Counted from the stretch's first letter, positions 1 through 9,311 are shown. The stretch is 64,000 bases of DNA from Candidatus Nitrosocosmicus agrestis (GCF_008389435.1 NZ_VUYS01000014.1:36034-100033), one strand, 5' to 3'. Translations and numbers: made by a program. The notes: generated by a model from the letters alone, not told the origin.

Positions 1-807
1 CAGTAAGTCAAGGTAATCGGTTCCAATCTTTAGAAAACCATTCAAATTCCTAAACGAATTGGAATATCCATCAGTTGATGCCAAAACTAATCTTGGTTGT
101 AGTTCCTCTGTGGAATATATTTTAACATCATAATTATTCCAGCTATTATTCATGCATAAAGAATTGGTTTCATCCATTGAGGATATACTAGGTTTATTGG
201 TTGATAGACTATTAGATGCAAAAGGCCTGACAAGGTTACGCTCCTTATCAACTATAACGATATCCCCGTCCCCAATTTGAAGGCAAAAGATGAAATTATT
301 TGTCACCACGATTGTAATTGATGTCGACCCATATATCATTAGGGGATTTATGGCGATCATACTCGAAATCTCTTCGCGGCATTCACCAAGTTCCTTTATG
401 AGTTCGATATCAGATATAGGATTTTTAATCAAATGACTTGTTACCATTTCATTCCAATTTCTTACAATATGTCTTGGAATTGTATACCTTATAATATCTC
501 TTAATTGTGTTATGCTCGTTTGAGTCAAATCAATTGTTCGAAACAAGTTATTAAAAACCTTAACAGAAACCTTAGTCGCAGCTTGAGATCCTATCTTACT
601 TCTGAAATGTTTTGCACTCCCATGCCCATCTGCAATTGACAATATTTTAACTTCGTTGAAGGGCTCGTTTAACCACCTAATTGAATCCTGATTTGGACGT
701 TCAGAATATATGTGGGCAAGTCCTTTAACGGTAGCTCCAGATACAATCCAGTCATACAATGACTGAGGCTTATATTGAGATAAACCTGAGTTCGATGAAC
801 CGATCAT
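1..807 (-). CDS. PP2C-type protein phosphatase (partial, third gene of a TerY-P-like triad)
   Basis: Reading the minus strand from an ATG at 805-807 gives an open frame to the window edge (269 codons, C-terminus missing). PP2C metal-binding motifs appear in order: SERPNQD near residue 35, ADGHGS near 65, a YGSTSITIV strand and QIGDGD in the middle, and ASTDGYSN near the end. Enzymes of this family remove phosphate from Ser/Thr with two metal ions held by the aspartates. It starts 15 nt after the stop of the upstream kinase on the same strand, so it is probably cotranscribed and probably reverses that kinase. No signal peptide or membrane segment is visible, so a cytoplasmic protein is expected. 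Family call is confident; the substrate is unknown. Confidence 0.88.
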   Translation of the reverse strand, partial: MIGSSNSGLSQYKPQSLYDWIVSGATVKGLAHIYSERPNQDSIRWLNEPFNEVKILSIADGHGSAKHFRSKIGSQAATKVSVKVFNNLFRTIDLTQTSITQLRDIIRYTIPRHIVRNWNEMVTSHLIKNPISDIELIKELGECREEISSMIAINPLMIYGSTSITIVVTNNFIFCLQIGDGDIVIVDKERNLVRPFASNSLSTNKPSISSMDETNSLCMNNSWNNYDVKIYSTEELQPRLVLASTDGYSNSFRNLNGFLKIGTDYLDLL

Positions 808-822
808 CGCGAGTATAAAAAC

Positions 823-2271
823 TTAGTAACAAATCTTACCACGTGAAAATCCAAAGTTAATCTCGGTATTTGTAGTTAAAAGCAAATTTTGTTGAGGATA
901 CACTTTAACAGTACCAGTATCAGGTTTAAATACTTCCCAAGTATTTTGAGAAAGATTTCTTAGTCCCCAAACATTTTTGTCTTTAGGGTGTCTTGTTACC
1001 TCTGCAATTGGACTGTTAAAATCATATCTATTGTCAGGATTAATATGATGAGAATACAATTTTGTGTCATGATTCAAAGTTACCATTAATCTCCCCTCAA
1101 TTAGAAGAAACATTACATGAATATTGGAATTTCTACATTTTGGATTCCAACAAACCACAAAGCTAGTATCCTTTGCACGTACCACTTTTTCAGATCTGGT
1201 ATTGATAATGGTACTTGTGTTGTCCATGATATCAGATACTACTTTATCATTTCTTTCACAAATTGTTCTAAATTGAAGAAAATTTTCGGAACCACATTTG
1301 TAACAATGGAAAATAGAGTCCCTCAACTCTGACAATGCGATTTTCCATTCCGTTTCTCTAACTCTACCATGAAGAGGATCCCGGATGCCTTCAGTAAATG
1401 ATCGGATAAATAGATTTTTAAATACTTTTGGATATATATCCCAAAAGATTAGGGCATTGTGATGATAAATAGGATCAGGATAATTAGATTTATCTTCAGG
1501 ATCGAAAATGAATATAGGATTGACTCCATACAAATGCTCCATCGAGGGAAGATCGAGACTTTTGATCTCTGTTTCCTTTTTACCTTCAAGAGGATGATTT
1601 AAAAACAATATGTAAAACAAAAGAACGGCGAGGGAGTAAAGATCTGTTTGAGTATTTGGCAATGTATTTCCAGTTATTACTTCAGGTGCCATAAATTTTG
1701 GAGTGCCAATTACGTTTCCCTTATTAGATCCATTAACCACAATATTATCAGTATCCCCTATTCTAATGTCACCATTTGCAGGATCGAAATATAAATTATT
1801 TAAGGACAAATCCTGGTAACACAAGCCTTTAGAATGCAAGATATGAAAATTTTGACATATCTCAAAGCATGAAGTCAACAATACTTTGAAAGTAGGTTCG
1901 ACCTTCCTGGAAAGCCATAAACTAAAACTCTTGAATCGATTATCCTTTCTAGACATAACGTAGCCAAATCCACTTTTACTGTAATCTTCAACTATTGCGA
2001 GGGGCCAAAGGAATTTTTCACTTGGGGATGGATTGGTGGTCAAGAATTTTAGAATCTCAAACTGTTCATCAGTTGCCATATTTGTAAAATACCATTTAAG
2101 TACTAGGTCAGAATTATCTGGACAAATCAAGGAGTAAACTTTACCCTGAGTACCCGATCCTAACTCTTTTTCGATATTGCAAACCATATCAAGATCCCTG
2201 ATATAAACTGAATCTCCAGGATGATATTCAGAGGCATTAGTCATCACAATTTCCCTCTCATATGTTACCAA
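823..2271 (-). CDS. Ser/Thr protein kinase with C-terminal zinc ribbon and beta-rich tail
   Basis: 482 residues. A Hanks-type kinase fold is visible: glycine loop GSGTQGKV near 38-45, the ATP-anchoring lysine in LVLKW near 59, a catalytic loop written YQDLSLNN instead of HRDLKxxN, a metal loop GDTDN in place of DFG, and an APE motif (MAPEV). The C-terminal third has two Cys pairs (CYKCG and, about 60 residues later, CWNPKC), a zinc-ribbon layout, then a beta-rich tail. The catalytic loop keeps Asp and Asn, so activity is plausible despite variant HRD and DFG. The start overlaps the end of the vWA gene by 7 nt and the PP2C gene follows after 15 nt: vWA, kinase and phosphatase form one transcription unit. 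The exact start (residue 1 or Met10) is unresolved. Confidence 0.88.
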   Translation of the reverse strand: MVTYEREIVMTNASEYHPGDSVYIRDLDMVCNIEKELGSGTQGKVYSLICPDNSDLVLKWYFTNMATDEQFEILKFLTTNPSPSEKFLWPLAIVEDYSKSGFGYVMSRKDNRFKSFSLWLSRKVEPTFKVLLTSCFEICQNFHILHSKGLCYQDLSLNNLYFDPANGDIRIGDTDNIVVNGSNKGNVIGTPKFMAPEVITGNTLPNTQTDLYSLAVLLFYILFLNHPLEGKKETEIKSLDLPSMEHLYGVNPIFIFDPEDKSNYPDPIYHHNALIFWDIYPKVFKNLFIRSFTEGIRDPLHGRVRETEWKIALSELRDSIFHCYKCGSENFLQFRTICERNDKVVSDIMDNTSTIINTRSEKVVRAKDTSFVVCWNPKCRNSNIHVMFLLIEGRLMVTLNHDTKLYSHHINPDNRYDFNSPIAEVTRHPKDKNVWGLRNLSQNTWEVFKPDTGTVKVYPQQNLLLTTNTEINFGFSRGKICY

Positions 2272-3014
2272 ACATCAGTAGTATTTGAGAATAATTCGGG
2301 CGGCTTCGGGATAGCAATGTTAGCCTTTTGGTCATCTAATTCTCTATTCTGACTTTTTGGTCTAGCAGATGCTGACTGTACTACTGTAGAGACCCATCTG
2401 ATATAGTTTGAGAGCATCTCAGGATTTCGTGCAAGTAATGGTTTTCGATCATCATAACCAATGAACTTTTGAAGAACATCCAAATTAGCATCTTCTCCAA
2501 TTGCTATTGAGACTCTGATTGCTTTCCTTCCCCAGGGCTCTTTTAATAATTTATTTAGTCCATCATCATAATTATCCGTCGGCTGACCATCAGACAGCAA
2601 TACCAATACAGGTGGTAAGCCTCGGTCTGTCATTGGAGGTATATGCAATACTTCTGATAACAAGATCATAGCTTGGCCCATGTCTGTTTCACCTTTGGCC
2701 TGCAAATCTATCCACCTAAAATTAGTTACACTGGTTGGTGGGATAATCCATTGTGCACCAGTTGAAAATTTCAAGGCACTTATCAGCAAATTTGCCTGGA
2801 TATTATTTTCAGCTTCCCTCTGCATGTGAGGAATAGCTTCTCTTATTGCATAATTTAAAGATTGAATCTTTCCTTCATCCCTCATGGATCCAGAACAGTC
2901 TACAATCCAAATAAAATGTAACTCTCTTTTTGAAATTTCTCCGCCTGGAAGAGTCATTAAAGTCATGAAAACAAGGTATCCAAAATTAATAACAATTTCA
3001 CCAAAAAGTTTCAT
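2265..3014 (-). CDS. von Willebrand factor A domain protein, TerY-like
   Basis: 249 residues. A complete MIDAS metal site is present: DCSGS at 39-43 (DxSxS), a Thr in GETDMG, and LLSDGQPTD downstream. Short single-domain vWA proteins of this build are the TerY type, known in bacteria as partners of a kinase and a PP2C phosphatase in tellurite-resistance-linked (TerY-P) loci. Here it is the first gene of exactly that trio. The first 16 residues are hydrophobic and precede Met17; either that is a short leader or the true start is Met17 or Met20. The role is probably a metal-dependent scaffold for the kinase/phosphatase pair; the signal sensed is unknown. Confidence 0.87.
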   Translation of the reverse strand: MKLFGEIVINFGYLVFMTLMTLPGGEISKRELHFIWIVDCSGSMRDEGKIQSLNYAIREAIPHMQREAENNIQANLLISALKFSTGAQWIIPPTSVTNFRWIDLQAKGETDMGQAMILLSEVLHIPPMTDRGLPPVLVLLSDGQPTDNYDDGLNKLLKEPWGRKAIRVSIAIGEDANLDVLQKFIGYDDRKPLLARNPEMLSNYIRWVSTVVQSASARPKSQNRELDDQKANIAIPKPPELFSNTTDVW

Positions 3015-3348
3015 AGGTTTATTATTGTGAATTCTATCTAGAATTAAGTTTCATGAAAAATTGACCAAAGCAGAAAATAAATTGGAAAGGTGACAAAGTA
3101 CATTTCAATCTAGGATTAAGACAAGTAGAGTAAAGTAAAAAAGTAAAGTAGACACGGTCGGCGATGAAACAACGTGTGACCAATCATTTGATACAGAGGG
3201 TTTAATTGGGCAACTTTTATCACTATAGTTATAATTTTAGGAAACAAGCAATGCAGACAACAAAATCTATTGCTGATTCCCATCTAGCAGAATTACCAGA
3301 TACTGAATTAATTCAAAAGAAAATTTGAATATTTAGCCGAATAAAGTA
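3015..3348. other. Intergenic stretch upstream of the vWA operon
   Basis: No convincing gene. A 25-codon plus-strand frame (3251-3328) exists but nothing supports it. The stretch should contain the promoter of the minus-strand triad; it is AT-rich with a run of GTAAAGT-like direct repeats around 3130-3150. I see no clear hairpin or mobile element. Confidence 0.5.
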
Positions 3349-3708
3349 TTAATCTCTTTTTGTCATACTAAAGCTGTTTTTTAATTCGGTAATAGTCTGG
3401 ATGCCTTCTTTTCCTAAAGAAATAGCTTTTTTGATAAAATGATCTGCATAATTTATCAAAATAGGAATCTCTGAAAAAGCGTCATTTGAAATATCAATAA
3501 CTTGTTTTATAGTTGACGTTGTTTGATCGGGTTCATATTTTTGTGATCTCTCCACAGAAGATCGAATAAAGCGAGTTATCTCACTTTCAACAGGTGCTCC
3601 CTTAGGATAACTTTCATGTTCATTAATTGGCATACCAAGTTCAGCAGAATTTGAGGTTTTTACATCGTCGAATTCATCACAAGGATTATCTATACACCGG
3701 CCTGTCAT
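3349..3708 (-). CDS. Hypothetical protein, soluble
   Basis: 119 residues, not recognised. The N-terminal third is polar and acidic with two cysteines near the start (GRCIDNPCD); the C-terminal part (roughly 55-119) is predicted helical from its pattern of Ile/Leu/Ala with charged residues. No membrane segment or signal peptide. It stands alone between the triad promoter region and the SRP RNA gene. It could be a lineage-specific small protein; codon use and start (ATG) look normal. Confidence 0.55.
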   Translation of the reverse strand: MTGRCIDNPCDEFDDVKTSNSAELGMPINEHESYPKGAPVESEITRFIRSSVERSQKYEPDQTTSTIKQVIDISNDAFSEIPILINYADHFIKKAISLGKEGIQTITELKNSFSMTKRD

Positions 3709-3799
3709 AATTTAAACATTCTATTAATCGAAATTATAAAATTTAACAACTTACAATAAAAGTCATATAGCAAACTAGCATAACAAAGAATAGTTAAAA

Positions 3800-4120
3800 G
3801 ATGGGGTAGCCCATTAGTACCAACATGCATAGAAGGCCCCATTTCAAATTCTTCCAAATCCACCACGTAGACGTAACAGCACGGCTGCGATGCCTTAGGG
3901 TTGCTCCCTCCCGGACCTCACCCATTTCAACAATTCGCAGTCAATTTTACACCTTCGTGTAAGTTGCTGCTCATAGCCATCCGATACGGCATGATTTCAT
4001 ACTAGTCGAATGAGCGGGTATTCTCCCATTCACGAATTTACCTAACGGTTACTGATCTCGACATAAAGCCGATTTTCGATATGGGGTACGGCTAGCACCC
4101 CGATCCTACCTACCCCATCC
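3800..4120 (-). ncRNA. Signal recognition particle RNA (7S RNA)
   Basis: A ~321-nt minus-strand RNA whose two ends are complementary (GGATGGGGTAG at 4120-4110 pairs with CTACCCCATC at 3809-3800), as in archaeal 7S RNA, where the ends close helices 1-5. The conserved SRP54-binding domain (helix 8) is legible around 3890-3925 on the minus strand as GGTCCGGGAGGGAGCAACC, the archaeal counterpart of the bacterial GGAAGGAAGCAGCC element. It works with SRP54/SRP19 (not in this window) and the receptor FtsY (encoded at 15904-17253) to target membrane and secreted proteins. Ends are set by the terminal pairing and may be off by a few bases. Confidence 0.93.
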
Positions 4121-4137
4121 ACTTTTATTCAGAAATC

Positions 4138-4146
4138 AAATATAAT
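4138..4146 (-). promoter_or_regulatory. Probable TATA box of the SRP RNA gene
   Basis: On the minus strand an ATTATATTTG element lies about 20-27 nt before the inferred 5' end of the SRP RNA, the usual position of an archaeal TATA box. Position and composition only; no BRE is obvious. Confidence 0.5.
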
Positions 4147-4211
4147 GTTATTGGATGTAAAAGAATTAGAAAAATTACTTTCAAATTAAAGAAAATTATT
4201 GGATGTATCTG

Positions 4212-5888
4212 CTACATCATGCCATCCATACCCGGAGGCATTCCACCTCCACCACCTGGAGGCATTCCACCTCCACCACCAGACTTGCTAGATGCGATAA
4301 CATCATCAATTCTCAGGAGCATTGATGCAACCTCAGTCGATGATTTTATGATTTGTTCTTTGACAGACAGAGGTTCCAGAATGTCTAATTTTGCCATATC
4401 TGCAATGCGAGAACTTCGAGCATCAATTCCAGCCCATTTTGACCCTTTATTTTGTTTTGAACGTAAATCAGCTAAGGTATCTATCTGATTCATACCAGCA
4501 TTTTCTGCTAATGTCAAAGGTATTACTTCTAATGCCTCTGCAAATTTTTCTGCTGCTAATTGTTCCCTTCCCGTAAGAGTATTTGTCCATTCTCGTAATT
4601 TGCCAGAGACGTATGCTTCGGGCGAACCACCACCTGCAACGATGAATGGTTTTTCGAGAACATCCTTAGTTACCATCAAAGCATCGTGAACAGAACGTTC
4701 GGCTTCATCGACTACTCGTTGTGATCCACCTCGAATTAGTACTGTGACTGATTTGGGATTTTTGCAGCCTTCTACAAAAACCCATTTATCTGTCTCTACT
4801 TTTCGTTCTTCTACGAGATCTGCAGATCCTAAATCCTTTGATGTCAAATCATCCAAATTGTTGATTATCCTTGCACCAGTAGCTCTAGATAATTTAGTCA
4901 TGTCACTTTCTTTGACTCGTCTGACAGTTAACACATTGGCTTTTGCTAAGTAGTGTTGTGCGATGTCGTCAAGTCCCTTTTGACATATAACAACATTAGC
5001 CCCTGTTCCGGTAACCTTATCTACCATGGATTTTAGCATAGTATTCTCTTCATCCAAGAATCTTTTCATTTGCTCTGGAGAAGTAATATTTAACTTTGCA
5101 TCAAATTCCGTCTTTTCAATTTCTAATGCAGAATTGATTAATGCAATTTTTGCTTTTTCCACCCTTTTGGGCATGCCTCCATGGACCACCTCTTTGTCTA
5201 GTACAATTCCTTTTATTAATTTAGTATCTTTTATAGAACCACCAGATTTCTTTTCAACTTTTATATCATCTAAATCGACTTTTGTTGTACCATTTCTTGT
5301 TTCAGCAACCTGTTGAGATGCCATCACCACTATACTGGCCAGATCGTCAGACTCCTTTGAAACTAATTTAGTCTGCATCGATGTTTTTGCAATCTTTACG
5401 AGTTGTTCTTTTTCATTGTTTGTTACCTTAATTGCAATATTATTCAAGAGTTCAATTGCTTTTACAGCACATTTCCTATAACCGTCTACGATTACAGTAG
5501 GATGAACATTTTTTGTGATTAATTCTTCAGCCTTTTCTATGAGCGATCCTGCTAAAACTACTACCGATGTGGTACCATCACCAACCTCATTATCTGTCGC
5601 TTTGCTAATTTCCACCATCATCTTTGCAGCAGGATGCTGAACATCTATTTCTTTGAGAATTGTTGCACCATCATTCGTAATAGTAACATCACCCAACGAA
5701 TCGACAAGCATTTTATCCATACCTCTAGGGCCCAAACTTGTCCTGACAATTTCGGCCACCGTTTTTGCAGCATTTATGTTGTTTTTCTGAGCTTCCTTAC
5801 CTTTAGTTTCACTTGCGCCTTCTTTCAAAATTAAAACCGGCATTCCGCCTGCTGAACCTGTTTGAATTGACATACTTTCATCATTCAC
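4212..5888 (-). CDS. thsA: Thermosome subunit (group II chaperonin)
   Basis: 558 residues, full length. Chaperonin ATPase motifs are present: LGPRGMDKM near 50, [16 protein letters not shown] near 105 and AGGGSPEAY in the distal equatorial half. The C-terminus is the Gly-Met-rich tail (repeated GGGMPPG) typical of archaeal chaperonins. It forms the hexadecameric folding chamber in the cytoplasm, fed by prefoldin (alpha subunit at 17313-17822). It lies 73 nt downstream of rpl11 on the same strand and may have its own promoter. Which paralogue (alpha or beta) cannot be decided from this window, so the symbol is provisional. Confidence 0.95.
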   Translation of the reverse strand: MNDESMSIQTGSAGGMPVLILKEGASETKGKEAQKNNINAAKTVAEIVRTSLGPRGMDKMLVDSLGDVTITNDGATILKEIDVQHPAAKMMVEISKATDNEVGDGTTSVVVLAGSLIEKAEELITKNVHPTVIVDGYRKCAVKAIELLNNIAIKVTNNEKEQLVKIAKTSMQTKLVSKESDDLASIVVMASQQVAETRNGTTKVDLDDIKVEKKSGGSIKDTKLIKGIVLDKEVVHGGMPKRVEKAKIALINSALEIEKTEFDAKLNITSPEQMKRFLDEENTMLKSMVDKVTGTGANVVICQKGLDDIAQHYLAKANVLTVRRVKESDMTKLSRATGARIINNLDDLTSKDLGSADLVEERKVETDKWVFVEGCKNPKSVTVLIRGGSQRVVDEAERSVHDALMVTKDVLEKPFIVAGGGSPEAYVSGKLREWTNTLTGREQLAAEKFAEALEVIPLTLAENAGMNQIDTLADLRSKQNKGSKWAGIDARSSRIADMAKLDILEPLSVKEQIIKSSTEVASMLLRIDDVIASSKSGGGGGMPPGGGGGMPPGMDGMM

Positions 5889-5961
5889 CTAAAATTATAA
5901 CTTAACATGCAGTTATTGGGATATTTTAAACTTACTTATTAAAATGGAAAAACAAAAAATA

Positions 5962-6444
5962 TCAAGACAAAATCGAATCATATTTACCTTCCGAGATATC
6001 TCTGTAAACCTCATGTGCCACTTTGTCTTCAACTTTGATACCAAGGCTAAGGCATGTACCTACTATTTCTTTGGCCGATGATTTGATCGTCTGTGCGTAT
6101 GAGACATCCAATTTCATTTTTGAGATTTTCACTATGCTTTCCATAGTAATGTTGCCTACAAAATCTGTCCCCGCGGTTCCTGACCCCTTGTTTATCCCAG
6201 CTTCTTTGAAAATCAATGCGGCCGTAGGGGGTATCCCAACTTCAACAACAAATTGTTTAGTTTCTGCATCAACTTCAACTTTTACAGGTACTTTCATCCC
6301 GGGAAAATCCTTTGTCTTTTCATTAATCGCATTTACAACTTGCAAAATATTGATACCAAGTGGTCCTAGTGCTGGTCCCAATGGAGGTCCGGCATTTGCC
6401 TCCCCTCCACTAACTAATGCGTTTACAACCTTTTTTTCGCCCAT
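5962..6444 (-). CDS. rpl11: 50S ribosomal protein L11
   Basis: 160 residues. The N-terminal domain shows the family hallmark GGEANAGPPLGPALGPLG near 14-31, the proline-rich surface that contacts translation factors, followed by the rRNA-binding C-terminal domain with TAGTDFVGNITM. L11 binds the GTPase-associated centre of 23S rRNA. It lies 41 nt after spt5 on the same strand, the archaeal nusG-rpl11 order, but the usual followers L1, L10 and L12 are absent; thermosome follows instead. Confidence 0.96.
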   Translation of the reverse strand: MGEKKVVNALVSGGEANAGPPLGPALGPLGINILQVVNAINEKTKDFPGMKVPVKVEVDAETKQFVVEVGIPPTAALIFKEAGINKGSGTAGTDFVGNITMESIVKISKMKLDVSYAQTIKSSAKEIVGTCLSLGIKVEDKVAHEVYRDISEGKYDSILS

Positions 6445-6485
6445 AAATAATTACAACTGATAGTTTGATTAAACCATTTATAATT

Positions 6486-7232
6486 CTATAAAGATTTTTT
6501 CAAATAGTTAGCATCTACAGTTACTGGAATCTGATAGGGAGAATCAAGTAAAACTACAGTAGCTTCTTGCTTTTCATAGTCAACTCTAGTAATTTTAGCC
6601 TTCATAGATTTGAAAGGTCCAGCAATAATTTCAACAGTATCATCAATTATCAACTCAGTCACTACAGGCTTTTTGATCAAATATCCCTCAAGGTCTTTGA
6701 ACGGTAATTCACCTCTGATCTGCCCCCTAATATGCCTAATTCCATGAAGAGCCTCGTAGGCAATATTTGAGTCAATTGCCTCAACAATTACATAACCTTT
6801 AAAGCTATCCAAAAAAAGCACAGAATAAATTCCATCAATTTTCTTAGTATTTAAACGCGTTTGTAGCATGGATGCAATCATGTTTTCTTGTCCTCCAGCA
6901 ACTCTTACAACAAAGAATTTTGAGTCATCATCATCTAAAACTGCAGCACCCAAATCGGAAACCGTTTCATCCTGATCCTCTCCACTAAGGATTTCATTAA
7001 ATACATCATTTTGATTATTGGAATCCGTCCGCTTTTGATTTGAAGTTGATTTATATTTTTCAGTATTTTTTTTAGGTAGGTTTTTTTTTGAATGTTCAAT
7101 CCCTAAAGTATTAGAGTCTTTTATGGGTTTAGTTCCAACATCTGCATTATTGTTGAAGTCGCTGTCTTCGGCATCCCTATCATAGGCATCAAAGTCAATT
7201 TCATCATCATCATATCGGAGGTCTTTAGGCAT
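6486..7232 (-). CDS. spt5: Transcription elongation factor Spt5 (NusG-like) with acidic N-terminal extension
   Basis: 248 residues. Residues about 104-190 form the NGN domain (SKFFVVRVAGGQEN start) that binds RNA polymerase and Spt4; residues about 195-245 form the KOW domain (DTVEIIAGPFKSMKAKI). Archaeal Spt5 is normally about 150 residues, so the first ~100 residues are extra: very acidic at 7-30 and 84-104, Asn/Lys-rich in between. This resembles the acidic N-terminus of eukaryotic Spt5 in position and charge; homology is not claimed. First gene of the spt5-rpl11 unit; the next gene upstream is divergent and no secE is adjacent. Confidence 0.94.
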   Translation of the reverse strand: MPKDLRYDDDEIDFDAYDRDAEDSDFNNNADVGTKPIKDSNTLGIEHSKKNLPKKNTEKYKSTSNQKRTDSNNQNDVFNEILSGEDQDETVSDLGAAVLDDDDSKFFVVRVAGGQENMIASMLQTRLNTKKIDGIYSVLFLDSFKGYVIVEAIDSNIAYEALHGIRHIRGQIRGELPFKDLEGYLIKKPVVTELIIDDTVEIIAGPFKSMKAKITRVDYEKQEATVVLLDSPYQIPVTVDANYLKKSL

Positions 7233-7348
7233 TTAATGAATTCACTAAATGTATCAGGTTCGGAATTTATAAATTTATAATGGCAAATTAGGAACCTCGT
7301 TTCTAGTGGACAACAAAGATTAAATTAATACGGTCTAGTAGGTTCACA

Positions 7349-8248
7349 TTGTACAAACCCGTTATTATTGCATCTACACAGGATCAGGCAAGTACTTCAA
7401 TGGCAAATTATTTATTAGAAAATGAGTTATTTGTCCTTCAAGACTTCCCACTCACTAAAGCAATAAGGAATAAAGACCTTCAATTTCAAAACCTCATAAA
7501 AAATAAGCTTTTGTCTGGGGTCAAAATTTATCAATCTACCAAAAATAATAATATCAATTTACTGATTTTTAGGCACAATTTGGTGGACCTACCTTATCTA
7601 GACTCAATTATGCCAGACAAAAGCATTCTAATCTTTTTATCAAAACATTCGTCTAAGAAAAAAATTCCTGCACTTACCTCTCATTTCACGGGTAATTTTG
7701 GCAATAATACACTATTCGGAGGTAATCCTAATGAAATTGGAATCGCATATCCTTCATTTCAAAAAGTCTACATGAAACAGCTTTATCTAAATATGCAAAA
7801 ATTAGATGAATACAAGATAACAATAGAAGCTTCGCACCACGGACCAACTACATCGCAAAATCCAATAATATTCATAGAAATCGGTTCTTCAGAGTTAGAG
7901 TGGAATAACCAATTTTTGGCTTCCATTGTTTGTAACTCCCTGCTTAGTACTATTACAGAATTTGTTAATGATAAACCACTGTCTGCTTCAAAGATTGCTA
8001 TTGGATTGGGTGGAAATCATTATCCACAAAAATTTAATGATATGATCCTTAGAGACGATATCGCATTTGCTTCAATTGCCAGTAAGTATAACTTAGATAA
8101 TATTGATTCGAAAATGCTACAAATGATGAAATCGAGGTCAGTTGAACCTGTAACAGAACTATTTATTGATAAAAAGACTATTGGATCCGAACGACAAAGA
8201 CTTTCAAAGATCGCTGAATCATTAGATCTTGAAATAAATTTGGTTTAA
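7349..8248 (+). CDS. dtdA: D-aminoacyl-tRNA deacylase, archaeal DTD2 type
   Basis: 299 residues from a TTG start. Motifs of the archaeal/plant DTD2 (GEK1) family are seen: SHFTGNFG near 111, ASHHGPTT near 160 and GLGGNHYP near 215; the histidines are the likely zinc/catalytic residues. The enzyme removes D-amino acids mischarged on tRNA. Divergent from spt5, with 116 nt between the two starts, so both promoters lie in that gap. The TTG start is favoured because the frame is closed shortly upstream and the protein begins with the expected first strand (KPVIIAST). Confidence 0.9.
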   Translation: MYKPVIIASTQDQASTSMANYLLENELFVLQDFPLTKAIRNKDLQFQNLIKNKLLSGVKIYQSTKNNNINLLIFRHNLVDLPYLDSIMPDKSILIFLSKHSSKKKIPALTSHFTGNFGNNTLFGGNPNEIGIAYPSFQKVYMKQLYLNMQKLDEYKITIEASHHGPTTSQNPIIFIEIGSSELEWNNQFLASIVCNSLLSTITEFVNDKPLSASKIAIGLGGNHYPQKFNDMILRDDIAFASIASKYNLDNIDSKMLQMMKSRSVEPVTELFIDKKTIGSERQRLSKIAESLDLEINLV

Positions 8249-8381
8249 TCAATTGTACAGGTTATAAAATTTAAGGCCAATCTATGGTAATAAGAACTAA
8301 TAATTAATTCAGTTCCAGAGCGAATTCAATATTAAGGTTCATAACACCAAAAAAATACAAATACCGAATATAACTTGATGG

Positions 8382-8831
8382 ATGAGCGGGTTTATGGGAG
8401 AGGAGTCATTAATGTCTATTGAAAACACGACGAGTCTAAAACTTGTGGTAACGGCGATATTACGACATCAATCAAAAATATTGATTCTTAAAAGAAGCTC
8501 AAAAACAAAGTCAATGCAAAATAAATGGGGATGTATTAGTGGATATTTAGAGTCTTATGAAGATCCATTAACACGCGCTTTGACAGAAATAATAGAAGAA
8601 ACGGGAATTGGATTTGAACAAGTAATTTTGCAAAAAATTCTCTACCCAATTCAAGTTGAATACGAAGGTAAAGTTACTTTTGTAATTCAACCATTTTGCT
8701 TCTCATCGAAGGTAAGCAGTATTACATTAAATTGGGAACATGTAGAATTTAGATGGATAGATATTTTCGACATCAAGTTATATGATCTAGTTCCAAAACT
8801 AGATGAACTAATTAACTGCTGTTTTAAATAA
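8382..8831 (+). CDS. Nudix hydrolase
   Basis: 149 residues. A Nudix box runs from about residue 53: G, five residues, E, seven residues, then TEIIEETGI. The family consensus has Arg where this protein has Thr, while the metal-binding glutamates (EExxE type) are kept, so hydrolysis of a nucleoside diphosphate-linked substrate is still plausible. Alone on the plus strand between dtdA and the convergent L19e gene. Substrate unknown; mutT-like or ADP-sugar hydrolases are possibilities. Confidence 0.85.
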   Translation: MSGFMGEESLMSIENTTSLKLVVTAILRHQSKILILKRSSKTKSMQNKWGCISGYLESYEDPLTRALTEIIEETGIGFEQVILQKILYPIQVEYEGKVTFVIQPFCFSSKVSSITLNWEHVEFRWIDIFDIKLYDLVPKLDELINCCFK

Positions 8832-8852
8832 AAACAAATAAAAAAATTTGGA

Positions 8853-9299
8853 TTAATGAGTCTTGACTATCTTGACCAATTCTCTCAAATGAGATAGTGA
8901 TCTAACTTGTGCACCATTAACCTTCTTATATAGAGCCCAGAATTGCTCATTGGTTATGTCCTTGCGCTCTTTTAGAATCCTCAAATGTTTGCGCATTGAA
9001 CGCACCTTAATTACATATACCTCTTTCTTACCAACTCTAGCAGTTTTTTTACCTTTTTTGGATCCGGGCCCAGTACCATGTTTTCTTTTAGTTTCCAATC
9101 TGGCCCTTGCGCGACCTCTTGATGTACCCTTTACTTTTGCCGTCCAGATAGATCCATTATTTATCAAGGATCGGATATTTTCTCGGGTAATTGAATCAGC
9201 AACATCATCTAATTTGTCGGGTTCAAACCTAACACGATTCACTCCTACACCTAGAATCCTTGAAGCCAATTCCCGTTTCTTATGAATATTTACTACCAA
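8853..9299 (-). CDS. rpl19e: 50S ribosomal protein L19e
   Basis: 148 residues, very basic. Family features: the N-terminal KRELASRILGVGVNRV and the central Gly/Lys-rich RKHGTGPGSKKGKK loop that enters the rRNA, followed by a long helix. It lies 12 nt after rpl32e on the same strand, an arrangement shared with archaeal spc-type ribosomal clusters, although the rest of that cluster is not here. Convergent with the Nudix gene. Confidence 0.96.
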   Translation of the reverse strand: MVVNIHKKRELASRILGVGVNRVRFEPDKLDDVADSITRENIRSLINNGSIWTAKVKGTSRGRARARLETKRKHGTGPGSKKGKKTARVGKKEVYVIKVRSMRKHLRILKERKDITNEQFWALYKKVNGAQVRSLSHLRELVKIVKTH

Positions 9300-9311
9300 T
9301 TTTATCCCTAT

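Noticed and set aside
3251..3328. 25-codon plus-strand frame
   Set aside because: Too short, no motif, no conserved neighbour; chance frame likely.
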